DNA from: JTS-RE37 sp041744575
GTDB lineage: Bacteria > Bacteroidota > Bacteroidia > Flavobacteriales > Flavobacteriaceae
DNA: 64,000 nt
Direction of reading: 5' to 3'
NCBI GenBank assembly: GCA_041744575.1
Contig: JBGTKP010000051.1
Coordinates: 62,001 to 126,000 of the forward strand
Notes under the pieces: model-generated
The model's input: only the letters and a program-made list of their open reading frames with translations
What the model was told of the DNA's origin: nothing
Databases searched by the model: none
Shown: in pieces, positions 51,958 to 60,158 of the stretch
Position numbering within the stretch: position 1 is the first letter of the stretch
How the letters are laid out: every line of letters starts with the position of its first letter
Position numbers and translations under genes: made by a program

Positions 51958-52851
51958 ATGAAAAAATGTATCTTATATACCGTCGTCTTCGCGCTCTCAA
52001 TCAGCGCCTGTAAAGAGAACAAAAAAGAAGTGCCGGACGACGGATTGCCGGCGGATAGTTTAAAAGTGGCAGCAAAACCGGAACTGGTCCAAAGATGGAC
52101 CACAGATACTTTGCTGACCACGGCAGAATCTGTGATCTATGACAAGGAAAGAGATGTACTCTATGTATCCGATATTGCAGGGGCACCGGACGGAGCTGAC
52201 GGGGTGGGGTATATTTCTCAGGTCGATCTTCAGGGGAAGATCGTAAACGCCGAATGGATCAGCGGGCTTGATGCGCCCAAGGGATTGGGGATCATTGGCG
52301 ATAAACTGTTTGTCACTGATCTGAAACAGATTGTGGAAATTGACATAGAGACTGGCAAGGTCCTGAAAAAGCATAAGGTAACTACCGCGGTTTTCCTGAA
52401 TGATATTACCACAGATAATGGAACGGTATATGCTACGGATTCTAAGGATGGCAAGATCTATTCCCTGATTGAAGGCAAGGTGAATATGATCGCAGACAGC
52501 CTCGCTGGGCCCAATGGCATCCTGAAGGACGGGGATAAGATGCTTCTGGCCCTGTGGGATGCAAAAACCCTGAACTATTTTGACCCTGAAACCCGTGAAG
52601 TCGAATTGATTGCGGAGGATATCGAAAATCCGGATGGTATTGAAGCCGTTGGTGATGGCACGTTTCTCGTGTCCAGCTGGAACGGGATGGTGCACCTGGT
52701 AGATCCCGTGAGCGGGGAAAAACAATTGCTGTTGGATACTACAAAAGAGGAAATCGGCGCGGCGGATATCGAGTACATCCCGGAAAAAAACCTTTTACTG
52801 GTCCCGACTTTTTTTAAGAATGGGGTGACAGCTTATGAGTTGAAGAGGTAG
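51958..52851 (+). CDS. SMP-30/gluconolactonase-like lipoprotein
   Basis: A 297-residue lipoprotein: MKKCILYTVVFALSISAC with C18 as the lipid site. A six-bladed propeller-like body follows, typical of SMP-30/LRE proteins: TTAESVIYDKERDVLYVSDI, LDAPKGLGIIGDKLFVTDL, VFLNDITTDNGTVYATDS, LAGPNGILKDGDKMLLALW, IENPDGIEAVGDGTFLVSSW and ADIEYIPEKNLLLVPTFF. The metal-binding Asn/Asp of the family are plausible in FLNDIT and GPNGI. It may hydrolyse lactones or simply bind ligands. A promoter sits just upstream. Confidence 0.85.
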   Translation: MKKCILYTVVFALSISACKENKKEVPDDGLPADSLKVAAKPELVQRWTTDTLLTTAESVIYDKERDVLYVSDIAGAPDGADGVGYISQVDLQGKIVNAEWISGLDAPKGLGIIGDKLFVTDLKQIVEIDIETGKVLKKHKVTTAVFLNDITTDNGTVYATDSKDGKIYSLIEGKVNMIADSLAGPNGILKDGDKMLLALWDAKTLNYFDPETREVELIAEDIENPDGIEAVGDGTFLVSSWNGMVHLVDPVSGEKQLLLDTTKEEIGAADIEYIPEKNLLLVPTFFKNGVTAYELKR

Positions 52852-52991
52852 TGCGGCGGGGGATAGTTATGTCGTTATATTGAAAGATAGATAGGGCTGC
52901 CGATAAAAATATCTTTACCAAGCTGTCCATTTATAATAAGAACTTATTTTATTTCCAATTGACAAGGTACTACTGATATCGTATACATAAG

Positions 52992-53273
52992 GTTGTCACT
53001 CTGAGCGAAGTCGAAGAGGACAACCGGAGAAATAAACTAAAGTTGTCACTCTGAGCGAAGTCGAAGAGGACACCCGAAGAAATAAAATCCACTTAAAACA
53101 GGCGCCAGGCTTCGACTCGGCCAGGCTTCGACTCCGCTCAGCCTGACATTATAATTACCAACGAAAAAGACAGAGTTGTCACTATGCGAGAAGTCGAAGA
53201 GGACAACCGAAGAAATAAAATCAACTTAAAACAGGCTTTGACTCCGCCAGGCTTCGACTCCGCTCAGCCTGAC
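52992..53273. repeat. Alternating H/T hairpin repeats upstream of the GIY-YIG gene
   Basis: H-type units (hairpin with ggttgtc/gacaacc stem and loop gagcgaagtcga) lie at 52992-53021, 53042-53071 and, diverged, 53175-53204. T-type units (caggct/agcctg stem, loop tcgactccgctc) lie at 53122-53147 and 53248-53273. The H and T loops are complementary at 11 of 12 positions. Spacer bases (gaagaaataaaatc, ttaaaacaggc) are also conserved. This is REP-like intergenic repeat DNA. Confidence 0.92.
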
Positions 53274-53289
53274 AGTGAAGGAAGAAATT

Positions 53290-53760
53290 ATGAAAAAGTA
53301 TTTTGTCTATATCCTAAAATGTTCTGATATCAGCTACTACACTGGAGTAACCAACGATTTAGATCGTAGGTTTGCAGAACATCAGGAAGGAATTGGCAAA
53401 GAATCATACACCCATGGCAGAAGGCCCGTTTCTTTGGTATTCTATACAGACTTTAACGATATAAATCAGGCGATTATATTTGAAAAACAAGTAAAAGGTT
53501 GGAACCGAAAGAAAAAGGAAGCTCTAATCAATGACGAATGGGAAAAGTTGCCGGGATTGGCTGGATGCAAAAACGAAACATCCCATAAAAACATTTATAA
53601 AACAGGCTTCGACTCCGCTCAGCCTGACTTTAAAATTAAAAACGAAATAGACAGGGTTGTCACTCTGAGCGAAGTCGAAGAGGACAACCGAAGAAATAAA
53701 ATCAACTTAAAACAGGCTTTGTCTCCGCCAGGCTTCGACTCCGCTCAGCCTGACATTTGA
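53290..53760 (+). CDS. GIY-YIG nuclease whose C-terminus is encoded by the repeats
   Basis: A 156-residue protein. Residues 1-95 are a YhbQ-like GIY-YIG domain: FVYILKCSDISYYTGVTNDLDRRFAEHQEG, then RRPVSLVFYTDF, AIIFEKQVKGWNRKKKEALI. ATG at 53290 starts 17 nt after a T hairpin; the GTG at 53275 overlaps the repeat. The last 50 residues (TGFDSAQPD, TLSEVEEDNRR, PGFDSAQPD) are translated T and H repeats, and the stop lies just after repeat T4. The gene is wholly embedded in the array and may cut or mobilise the repeats. The repeat-derived tail could be functional or incidental. Confidence 0.88.
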   Translation: MKKYFVYILKCSDISYYTGVTNDLDRRFAEHQEGIGKESYTHGRRPVSLVFYTDFNDINQAIIFEKQVKGWNRKKKEALINDEWEKLPGLAGCKNETSHKNIYKTGFDSAQPDFKIKNEIDRVVTLSEVEEDNRRNKINLKQALSPPGFDSAQPDI

Positions 53761-53915
53761 ATTACCAACGAAATAGACAGGGTTGTCACTCTGAGCGAAG
53801 TCGAAGAGGACAACCGGAGAAATAAAATTAACTAAAACAGGCGCCAGGCTTCGACTCCGCTCAGCCTGACATTTAAATCACTAACGAAATAGACAGGGTT
53901 GTCACTCTGAGCAAA
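53603..53915. repeat. H/T hairpin repeats overlapping and following the GIY-YIG gene
   Basis: T units lie at 53603-53628, 53729-53754 and 53845-53870. H units lie at 53656-53685 and 53782-53811, with a truncated copy from 53898 to about 53915. Unit period is about 126 bp, so the array continues in phase through the 3' end of the gene. The last H copy breaks off at gagcaaagtatcc. Confidence 0.92.
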
Positions 53916-54006
53916 GTATCCATTACCACTTCTATTTAAATTTTTATTCTCAAAACTCTGTTTGAAAATGTAATGGAATACTTATTGTGCAACCCGACGG
54001 ACTTGT

Positions 54007-54072
54007 CCTCCATAGCTGGCAGAGCGACGGAGGGTAGGAGGGGAGTGTAATGCCTGCCTGCCGGCAGACAGG
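54007..54072. repeat. Second class of palindromic intergenic repeat
   Basis: A hairpin with cctcc/ggagg arms (54007-54011 and 54029-54033) is followed by the near-perfect palindrome cctgcctgccggcagacagg (54053-54072, one mismatch). Both resemble dispersed intergenic repeats of Bacteroidota and differ from the H/T units. The 53761-54256 gap holds no gene. Confidence 0.65.
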
Positions 54073-54256
54073 TGAGTGGAATGGGAATAGTCACAAACCG
54101 TATTGTTAGAAAGGGCGGGTACGCAACACGCCTTTTTATGCTATCCATTCAAACACACGATTCTAACCTGTTAAATTCGAGTTAATTAAACGCGTTTATG
54201 ATCAAATGTAGAGGTGAATTTTCTACTTTGAAGGTGAACATAAATTCCAGGAACAA

Positions 54257-55378
54257 ATGAAAAAGATTTTACCCATTCTCGCCTTGTTTGGGCTCGTGCT
54301 TCTGACCTTATCGGCAACTATACAACCAACATCCGATTCCGATCTGACATCGAATTTCACCTATGGCAATCCAGAAATCGCCTCGATCAATCAACTGACC
54401 TTCGGACCGGAGGGAATATTGTTTTTGGGAGATTCGAAAAATGCTACCGTCTATGCTGTAGATTTAGGAGATGCGAAATCCGAGGCATCGAAAGCTGAGC
54501 TCGATATAAAGGCCTTTGATACTAAAGTTGCTTCCGCCCTGGGCACCACGGTAGATAAAATTGAAATAAACGATATGGCGGTAAATCCATTGACAAAGAT
54601 CCCATATTTTGCGGTAAGCACTATGGATGGTACCCCGGTTCTACTGAAATTGAATGGAGAAACTCTTGAGAACGTACCGTTGGATCAGATGAACTTTTCA
54701 GAGATGGCACTAACTGATGCAGTGGATAAGGATGCCAAAGACGGCCGCGAACGCCCGTTGCGCGTTTGGGCGATATCCGATTTGAAATATCACAATGGTA
54801 AGGTTTTGGTTAGCGGCCTCTCCAATAAAGAATTCGGGTCCACTTTTAGAAGCATTCCCTTTCCGTTTTCTGACACCCAGGACTATGCGTCTTTGGAAAT
54901 TTACCATGCCGCTCACGGGCAGTATGAAACCCAATCTCCAATTAAGACGTTCGATGTCATTACGATGGAAGGAAAGGATTATTTGATGGCCAGTTATACC
55001 TGTACGCCCTTAGTCTTGTTTCCGATGGAAGAACTAAAAAACGGTGAGCATACCAAGGGAAGAACCGTCGCTGAACTAGGTTCGGGAAATTCCCCCTTGG
55101 ATATGATTTCCTATGAAAAGGAAGGCAAAAAGTACTTTTTGATGTCCAATACCAATCGTCCGGTGATGAAAATAGATCATAAGGATATTGCCAACACAAA
55201 GGAATCAATGACCGAACCTGTAGACGAATGGGCTGTGGCAAAAGGAGTAGATTATGTTTCCCTGCCTATGGTGAACATCTTACAGATGGATAATTTGGAC
55301 AATGAAAACGTCGTATACCTGCAACGCACATCGAGTGGCGATATGGTATTGCAGAGCAGGTCTACGGAAAGAATGTAA
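54257..55378 (+). CDS. Exported beta-propeller-like protein
   Basis: A 373-residue protein with signal peptide MKKILPILALFGLVLLTLSA. Repeated blade-like strands include INQLTFGPEGILFLGDSKNATVYAVDL, IEINDMAVNPLTKIPYFAVS, VWAISDLKYHNGKVLVSGLSN, KTFDVITMEGKDYLMASYTCTPLVLFPM, PLDMISYEKEGKKYFLMSNTNRPVMKID. This points to a propeller similar to quinoprotein or cytochrome-associated proteins. No cofactor motif is seen. The next gene starts 40 bp later and encodes a lipoprotein, so the two may form an exported pair. Confidence 0.75.
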   Translation: MKKILPILALFGLVLLTLSATIQPTSDSDLTSNFTYGNPEIASINQLTFGPEGILFLGDSKNATVYAVDLGDAKSEASKAELDIKAFDTKVASALGTTVDKIEINDMAVNPLTKIPYFAVSTMDGTPVLLKLNGETLENVPLDQMNFSEMALTDAVDKDAKDGRERPLRVWAISDLKYHNGKVLVSGLSNKEFGSTFRSIPFPFSDTQDYASLEIYHAAHGQYETQSPIKTFDVITMEGKDYLMASYTCTPLVLFPMEELKNGEHTKGRTVAELGSGNSPLDMISYEKEGKKYFLMSNTNRPVMKIDHKDIANTKESMTEPVDEWAVAKGVDYVSLPMVNILQMDNLDNENVVYLQRTSSGDMVLQSRSTERM

Positions 55379-55418
55379 AGAAAAGATTGCAAAGCCTTTG
55401 ATCATATATAATTTTACG

Positions 55419-56507
55419 TTGTACAGCATAAAAAAGGTCAGGATTATCCTGATCTTTTTTTATGTCTTCATGTCGGTTTTTTATGGATGTCGGCAGGAGG
55501 GAAGCCTTGGTCCCGTTCAGGTGATTTATAAAAACGAAAAGGCAGTAAGCGTTCAACTGGATTATTCCGGAAACCCGGATGCCATGGGTATTTATATCAA
55601 AGGGGAGACGGAAAGTGCAGTATTGGGAACGTTTGACACGAAGGATGGTAAATTACTGTTCCGTCCCCCGGTTCCGTTAACGCCTGGTCAGGTCTATGAG
55701 GTCAGGGAGGCAGGGCAGAAGCTGGCCGATTTTTCAATTCCGTCTGCAACATTTGCAACACCGCCGGAAATTATCCGCATTTATCCGACGCAAGACAGCA
55801 TTCCGGAGAATCTGCTTAAAATCTATGTGCAATTCTCACAGCCCATGCAGCATGTAGGAAATGCTTTGGAGTTTATCACGGTGTATAATACAACCGAGGG
55901 TAAAGAAGAATCCATTTTTTTACCCTTGGAAACCGAACTATGGAACAGGCATCATGACCGTCTGACCCTATGGCTGGATCCCGGGAGGATTAAGACCGGT
56001 TTGATTCCCAATAGGGAACAAGGTGTTCCTCTCAAAAAGGGCAATGCGTACAACATAACTATGGATAAAAAATGGAAAACCGCCGCAGGTCAGGAATTAA
56101 CCGAGACATACCATAAGCAATGGACAGTCACCGCTCCCGATACCCTGAAGCCTGATGTAGAAAATTGGAAAGTTGATGCTCCAGCCTCCAAGACTGATAA
56201 GGCTTTGGTAATTCACTTTGACGAACCCTTAGACCATGAACTGGCGCAGGAAAGTGTTGGCATTCACGATTCAAACGGCAAACCTGTTCCAGGTGATTGG
56301 GAACTGACCAAATGGGGAACAACGCTACGTTTTACGCCGTCAAGCAGTTGGAAACAAGGCCATTACGAGATTGTAGTGAACCCAAAACTGGAGGACTTTG
56401 CAGGTAATAATTTAAATCGACTATTCGATGAAAATCTGGGAAATAAGCCCAAAGTAGATAGCGAGCAGAATGATTACCGTATTGATATTACGATCGATAT
56501 GAAATAG
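55419..56507 (+). CDS. Lipoprotein with Ig-like (Big_5-type) domains
   Basis: A 362-residue lipoprotein. The TTG at 55419 gives MYSIKKVRIILIFFYVFMSVFYGC with a lipobox Cys at 24; an ATG at 55302 lies inside the previous gene and is rejected. The body holds Ig-like domains with SbsA/Big_5 motifs: IRIYPTQDSIPENLLKIYVQFSQPM and DKALVIHFDEPLDHELAQESVGIHDSNGKPV, each followed by LTxWLDPGRIK or TLRFTPSSSWKQGHYEIVV. This is a surface or periplasmic binding protein of unknown partner, probably acting with the upstream propeller protein. Confidence 0.78.
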   Translation: MYSIKKVRIILIFFYVFMSVFYGCRQEGSLGPVQVIYKNEKAVSVQLDYSGNPDAMGIYIKGETESAVLGTFDTKDGKLLFRPPVPLTPGQVYEVREAGQKLADFSIPSATFATPPEIIRIYPTQDSIPENLLKIYVQFSQPMQHVGNALEFITVYNTTEGKEESIFLPLETELWNRHHDRLTLWLDPGRIKTGLIPNREQGVPLKKGNAYNITMDKKWKTAAGQELTETYHKQWTVTAPDTLKPDVENWKVDAPASKTDKALVIHFDEPLDHELAQESVGIHDSNGKPVPGDWELTKWGTTLRFTPSSSWKQGHYEIVVNPKLEDFAGNNLNRLFDENLGNKPKVDSEQNDYRIDITIDMK

Positions 56508-56512
56508 CGATC

Positions 56513-56689
56513 GTGGTTGTGATTAGTTATAAGATAACCTCGGATTATGGCAGAATAAGCTTAAAAGACGTTCCTTTAAGAAGAGAAATCGAGATCAATG
56601 ACTGGCCGATTCCTTCTAAAACAATCACTGGGGATTGGATAATTAGTGAGGGTTATTTGAAATCATATAGAATGGTGGATATCAACTGA
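56513..56689 (+). pseudogene. Possible small gene or gene remnant, 58 codons
   Basis: A frame open from GTG at 56513 to TGA at 56687-56689 encodes a 58-residue hydrophilic peptide with no recognised domain (contains PLRREIEINDWPIPSKTITG and DWIISEGYLKSYRMV). There is no ATG at the start, and the end lies inside the first 120-bp repeat, so it is probably the disrupted tail of a lost gene. In the gap between 56508 and 56892 this and the repeat copy are the only content seen. Confidence 0.25.
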
Positions 56690-56802
56690 TCTAAGGTTGC
56701 TGCTGGCAAGAATGATTCAAGTGCTATCCGTAATTTACTTTTACATACACGGCAGGTGTAAACATCCAATGGATGTTTAAGACTGACGGCTAGATGAATC
56801 GG
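56683..56802. repeat. 120-bp direct repeat, copy 1
   Basis: 106 of 120 positions match copy 2 at 58720-58839 without gaps (about 88%). Both contain a perfect 8-bp hairpin (aaacatcc/ggatgttt) whose 3-nt loop differs between copies. On the minus strand both copies encode related peptides (SLKHPxDVxxCxxCKSKLxIALE and FLPAATLxQL). Differences include silent changes, so the repeat may derive from a coding sequence. Confidence 0.85.
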
Positions 56803-56892
56803 CTGTACCCCTTCTGTTCTTTGCGAGTTAGAAACTGTTGTAAAAATAACATTTGGCAACGTCTAAAATCCATTTATTGTGCATCCCCTGGT

Positions 56893-58485
56893 TTATTGAA
56901 ATGGGAAATCTTTTATAGGTCCATCGTGAAAAGGGACATTGGCTTTGTAAATGAGCTCTTGGCCTTCCGTTACCTTAAGGGGATCTTTATGGTCTTTAAA
57001 CACTTTTTGTATGTATTCATCATAATCCGTAATTCCATGATACGACACAAGTTCGGTGGAAGTAATTTTTAATTCATTGTTTGTGTAAAAGCTCAAGAGA
57101 TTGGATTCTTCCATTTCCGGAGGTAGTTGGGGTAATGGAACACTGGAAATAGCCTTGCTATTGAACGTTATGTCCCATACATAAATTGGAAAAACTCCCC
57201 CATTGTTTAGACGAATCCTTCCCATAATATGATTGGTGCCGGTAATTTCAAAATCGACCTTGTTATTTGCATAGGTAAAATCAAGGGTATTCTCTGGAAT
57301 TGAAAAACTGTCCTTTGGCGTACCAATACCCGCTGCAAAATAGTTTCCAAAGGTTATCCAGTACCTGTAATCGTAAAAGTTGGTGTTGAGGGTATAGTTT
57401 ATTTGGTCACCGGGGGAAACAGCTTGGCTGATATTCTGGATCAAATGGAAGTTGTTGATTTCAATATCATTTTCTTTCCAATAACCAAATAGGCTCATAA
57501 ACGCTGAATCGTTCTCAAAACCCTTGGAGGAATTCAATACGATGCTACGCTGTTCCAAACCTTCTGTGCTAAATTCGGCTTTATCCAACAAAAAGTCATC
57601 GGCCAAAGGAGGAAAAAGCGTCAAATATTGATAATTGCCCAGCGCATACCCACTCATATAAAAAATTTCTGGGGTATTCATATCCCCATCAATATCATCG
57701 ATTATGGTAACCGAAAAAGTCTCAGTTTCTGTATCCAAGTGGAGCCTGTAATCTGAGTTATAAGGTTCATTTATGTTATCAGAAGTTATTATATCATGAC
57801 TCTCAAAGCCAGTAATTGGATATGTTTTTGTTTCGCCCTCTTCGCCTCTGAAGGGTTTTGTTAAATTGATTGTACCCGGATTGTTTCTCGTAAGGTTTGT
57901 ATGGGTTGTCATGCCCGTGGCAAATCCATTGTCAGTAAGGGCAAAAGTCAACATAAACTCGTCGTCCCTATCAAATTCCTCGGGGGAGCTAAGGACAACT
58001 TTTCGGTCATTATTGGTAAATAGCTTTGCTGAAATTAAACTGCCGTCCATTTTGGAAGCAAAGGCAACGGCATTTATTATATATTGATTCATCATGTTTT
58101 CGGGCAGGTTAATCACGACCAATCTTCGATGTATGCTAAAGTTCAATTCCTTGAAGGTGGTTTTCATATTTGTATGGGTCAATACAATCTTCAACAAGTG
58201 CGAACCTGTACTATAACTTTCAGGATCGAAATCGAGCGAAATATCCTTTGTGTTTTGAGAGGAATAAATAGATTGGGAATCTATAAAAACCTCTACCAAG
58301 TTTCCGGTAAGATTAATGGTTGCATTAATTTTTACAGCTTCATCGATAATTTGACCATCACTGATTGTAGAAACTATAATAGTTTCATCCTTTTCCGGGA
58401 TGTCAGATAAGGGATCCTTGCCGCAGGAAAGAACTATAAAAAGCACTAAAAACAAAGAAAATATTCTTGATTGGGTAAAAATCAT
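56893..58485 (-). CDS. Hypothetical lipoprotein with N-terminal Ig-like domain (accessory)
   Basis: A 530-residue lipoprotein: MIFTQSRIFSLFLVLFIVLSC, lipid Cys at 21. The N-terminal 80-120 residues are Ig-like (IIDEAVKINATINLTGNLVEVFIDSQSIYSS, SYSTGSHLLKIVLTHTN). The rest is an Asn/Asp/Tyr-rich all-beta protein without a recognised domain, ending with a C-terminal FHDGPIKDFPFQ. Codon use is clearly more AT-rich than the neighbours. The gene lies exactly between two 120-bp direct repeats and opposes the surrounding genes, suggesting acquisition as a cassette. Function is unknown; surface exposed by inference. Confidence 0.72.
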   Translation of the reverse strand: MIFTQSRIFSLFLVLFIVLSCGKDPLSDIPEKDETIIVSTISDGQIIDEAVKINATINLTGNLVEVFIDSQSIYSSQNTKDISLDFDPESYSTGSHLLKIVLTHTNMKTTFKELNFSIHRRLVVINLPENMMNQYIINAVAFASKMDGSLISAKLFTNNDRKVVLSSPEEFDRDDEFMLTFALTDNGFATGMTTHTNLTRNNPGTINLTKPFRGEEGETKTYPITGFESHDIITSDNINEPYNSDYRLHLDTETETFSVTIIDDIDGDMNTPEIFYMSGYALGNYQYLTLFPPLADDFLLDKAEFSTEGLEQRSIVLNSSKGFENDSAFMSLFGYWKENDIEINNFHLIQNISQAVSPGDQINYTLNTNFYDYRYWITFGNYFAAGIGTPKDSFSIPENTLDFTYANNKVDFEITGTNHIMGRIRLNNGGVFPIYVWDITFNSKAISSVPLPQLPPEMEESNLLSFYTNNELKITSTELVSYHGITDYDEYIQKVFKDHKDPLKVTEGQELIYKANVPFHDGPIKDFPFQ

Positions 58486-58719
58486 AATATGGTTTTGAAA
58501 AACGGATTCGTATTGCTTTCAAACGTCTGGTAGTACTCCATATTGTTTAATTTGTTATTCATTCGTTATTTAGAATATATTTTCTTTTGTGTTTAAAATT
58601 TCCGGCGGTGTAAACCTTGCAGCTGAAAGTCAGATTTAGAATGTTGATGACGCTAATCGCAATGCGCTAAAAAGGAAAAAGGTTGAGTGCTATTTCGAAT
58701 AATATAGAAATATGAAAAA

Positions 58720-58839
58720 CAACTGTTCTAAGGTTGCTGCTGGCAAGAATCATTCTAGTGCTATCGGTAATTTGCTTTTACATAGGCTGCAGGCGAAAAC
58801 ATCCTGTGGATGTTTAAGACTGACGGCGAGATGAAGCGG
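58720..58839. repeat. 120-bp direct repeat, copy 2
   Basis: The second copy flanks the lipoprotein gene on its upstream side. Its minus-strand peptide frame has a TGA in place of the Ser codon of copy 1, so that frame is broken here. The gap from 58486 to 59267 holds this copy, the partial copy at 58873 and the hairpin at 58943 but no gene. Confidence 0.85.
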
Positions 58840-58872
58840 ATGGTTGCTATCACTGTATAGGATCCAGGTAAA

Positions 58873-58898
58873 ATCCGTAATTTGTTTTTACATAATAC
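58873..58898. repeat. Partial third copy of the 120-bp repeat
   Basis: The segment atccgtaattt plus ttttacata matches the middle of copies 1 and 2, and on the minus strand again encodes a CKxKLRI-like peptide. It lies 33 bp after copy 2. Confidence 0.6.
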
Positions 58899-58942
58899 CT
58901 GACGATATAGTTCTTAAGATCCATTTCTGGTACTATAGTAAA

Positions 58943-58961
58943 ATAGCCCGTTCCGGGCTAT
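58943..58961 (-). terminator. Perfect hairpin, possible minus-strand terminator
   Basis: An 8-bp perfect GC-rich stem (atagcccg/cgggctat) with a 3-nt loop is followed by TTTT on the minus strand. No minus-strand gene immediately upstream explains it, so it may belong to an unannotated transcript. Confidence 0.4.
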
Positions 58962-59267
58962 ACACAAATTACTGATGTGTTTGCCCCATAATTTATATTA
59001 TGTCAAATAGAAAATGTAATATAAGATCTCACATTTTCGGTCCCTGAATGCTTCTACCTACCTCCTGATGAGCAACTCCCTGCAATACCTGCCATTCACA
59101 ATCACTCATAATTTCACCTGGGTCACTTCACAACTACATCTCAATGAGCTGCATTGACATCGTTTTGTGAACAAGCAGCGATTAAATTTTTATATAAAAA
59201 GAAGTAATACTTTTAGTTTTAGCAACCACAGGTTAACTACATTAGCTCTTGATAAGTCCCCGGAATA

Positions 59268-59711
59268 ATGTACAGTATTGTTTACCAATCGATTGCCCAG
59301 TCCAGCTTTCTGGAGCATCATATCCCGGCCATGTTATACCAGGCCCGCGATATGAACCGCAAACATGCCATCACCGGTTGCCTGCTCTACCACAACCGGA
59401 AATTTTTGCAGCTGATAGAAGGCGAAGAAGCGCTCGTGAAACAATTGTACAACAACATCCTGCAGGATCCCAGACACCATCAGATCACTACCCTAAGCAG
59501 TGAGGTACATCCCTCCCGCATTTTCAATCAATGGAGCATGGTTTTTGACGACCTGAACGTGGCCTCAAATAAAATTGAAGACAAGCGGACGCTATTCGAT
59601 CTCATGTTCCACCAGTCTCAGCAAATGCCAACGGCCAGTGTCTCCAAAATGAAGATGTGGCACCAAGTGCATCGTGTCCTGGATGATGCGGGCATGCCTG
59701 AAGAAATTTAA
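59268..59711 (+). CDS. BLUF-domain blue-light photoreceptor
   Basis: A 147-residue protein. Residues 1-93 are a BLUF domain binding FAD. The flavin-site residues Y6 (YSIVYQS), N30 (ARDMNRK), Q48 (FLQLIEG), W89 and M91 (QWSMVF) have the same spacing as Y21, N45, Q63, W104 and M106 of AppA. The remaining 50 residues are helical with no output enzyme domain, so it is a short BLUF protein that must signal through a partner. ATG at 59268. Its neighbours do not reveal the partner. Confidence 0.95.
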   Translation: MYSIVYQSIAQSSFLEHHIPAMLYQARDMNRKHAITGCLLYHNRKFLQLIEGEEALVKQLYNNILQDPRHHQITTLSSEVHPSRIFNQWSMVFDDLNVASNKIEDKRTLFDLMFHQSQQMPTASVSKMKMWHQVHRVLDDAGMPEEI

Positions 59712-59730
59712 GGGGTTTTCCTGAGAATTT

Positions 59731-60060
59731 TTATTCTATCTGTTCGCCACTGTTGGTATCTGCCAGCAGCACTTTTGCAAGCCTTTTTGAATCCTTATTC
59801 ATATACAGATCCCGAATCAACTTTGTTCGCCTTGTCTCAGGGATATCCATGGTATCAATGATGGCGCGCTTCGCAAGAAACTCGTTTCGCTCCTGAACTG
59901 CTGCTTCGGAATAGTCAGGTTCAAATTTAAAGATCAGTGGTGCCTCTTCCTCTGCTTCTTTTTCTATCAGGTCCTTCTGGGGTTTGTTCTGTGCGGCCAG
60001 CTTATCGATTGCAGTAAAATAGATTCCTGTACATAGGAACAGGAGAATTACTTTTTTCAT
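59731..60060 (-). CDS. Small secreted hypothetical protein
   Basis: A 109-residue protein with signal peptide ending KLAAQ (residues 1-24). The mature part is highly charged and helical (KDLIEKEAEEEAPLIFKFEPDYSEAAVQERNEFLAKRA, ETRRTKLIRDLYMNKDSKRLAKVLL). No family is recognised. It is convergent with the BLUF gene and 98 bp from the transporter gene on the same strand. Confidence 0.7.
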   Translation of the reverse strand: MKKVILLFLCTGIYFTAIDKLAAQNKPQKDLIEKEAEEEAPLIFKFEPDYSEAAVQERNEFLAKRAIIDTMDIPETRRTKLIRDLYMNKDSKRLAKVLLADTNSGEQIE

Positions 60061-60158
60061 TGGTCATAGTTCTGGCATGAAGATACATCAAATTGCCTGA
60101 ACGGCCATAAACAAGGCTGTTAATGGCCGTTCATCCGGCACACCCAGCCATAAGTCGA

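Noticed and set aside
52992..53915. CRISPR array
   Set aside because: Units alternate in type and orientation, spacers are themselves conserved, and no cas gene is present.
53936..54148. Minus-strand 70-codon ORF
   Set aside because: It is mostly translated palindromic repeat DNA (contains LTCLPAGRH and LPSVALPAMED) with no homologous second frame; treated as repeat, not gene.
56653..56859. Minus-strand 68-codon ORF over repeat copy 1
   Set aside because: It starts with TTG, and the equivalent frame in copy 2 is stopped; kept only as an observation about the repeat.
56683..58839. Integron attC-like cassette from the 120-bp repeats
   Set aside because: The repeats lack the GTTRRRY/RYYYAAC core sites at their ends and no integrase is in view.
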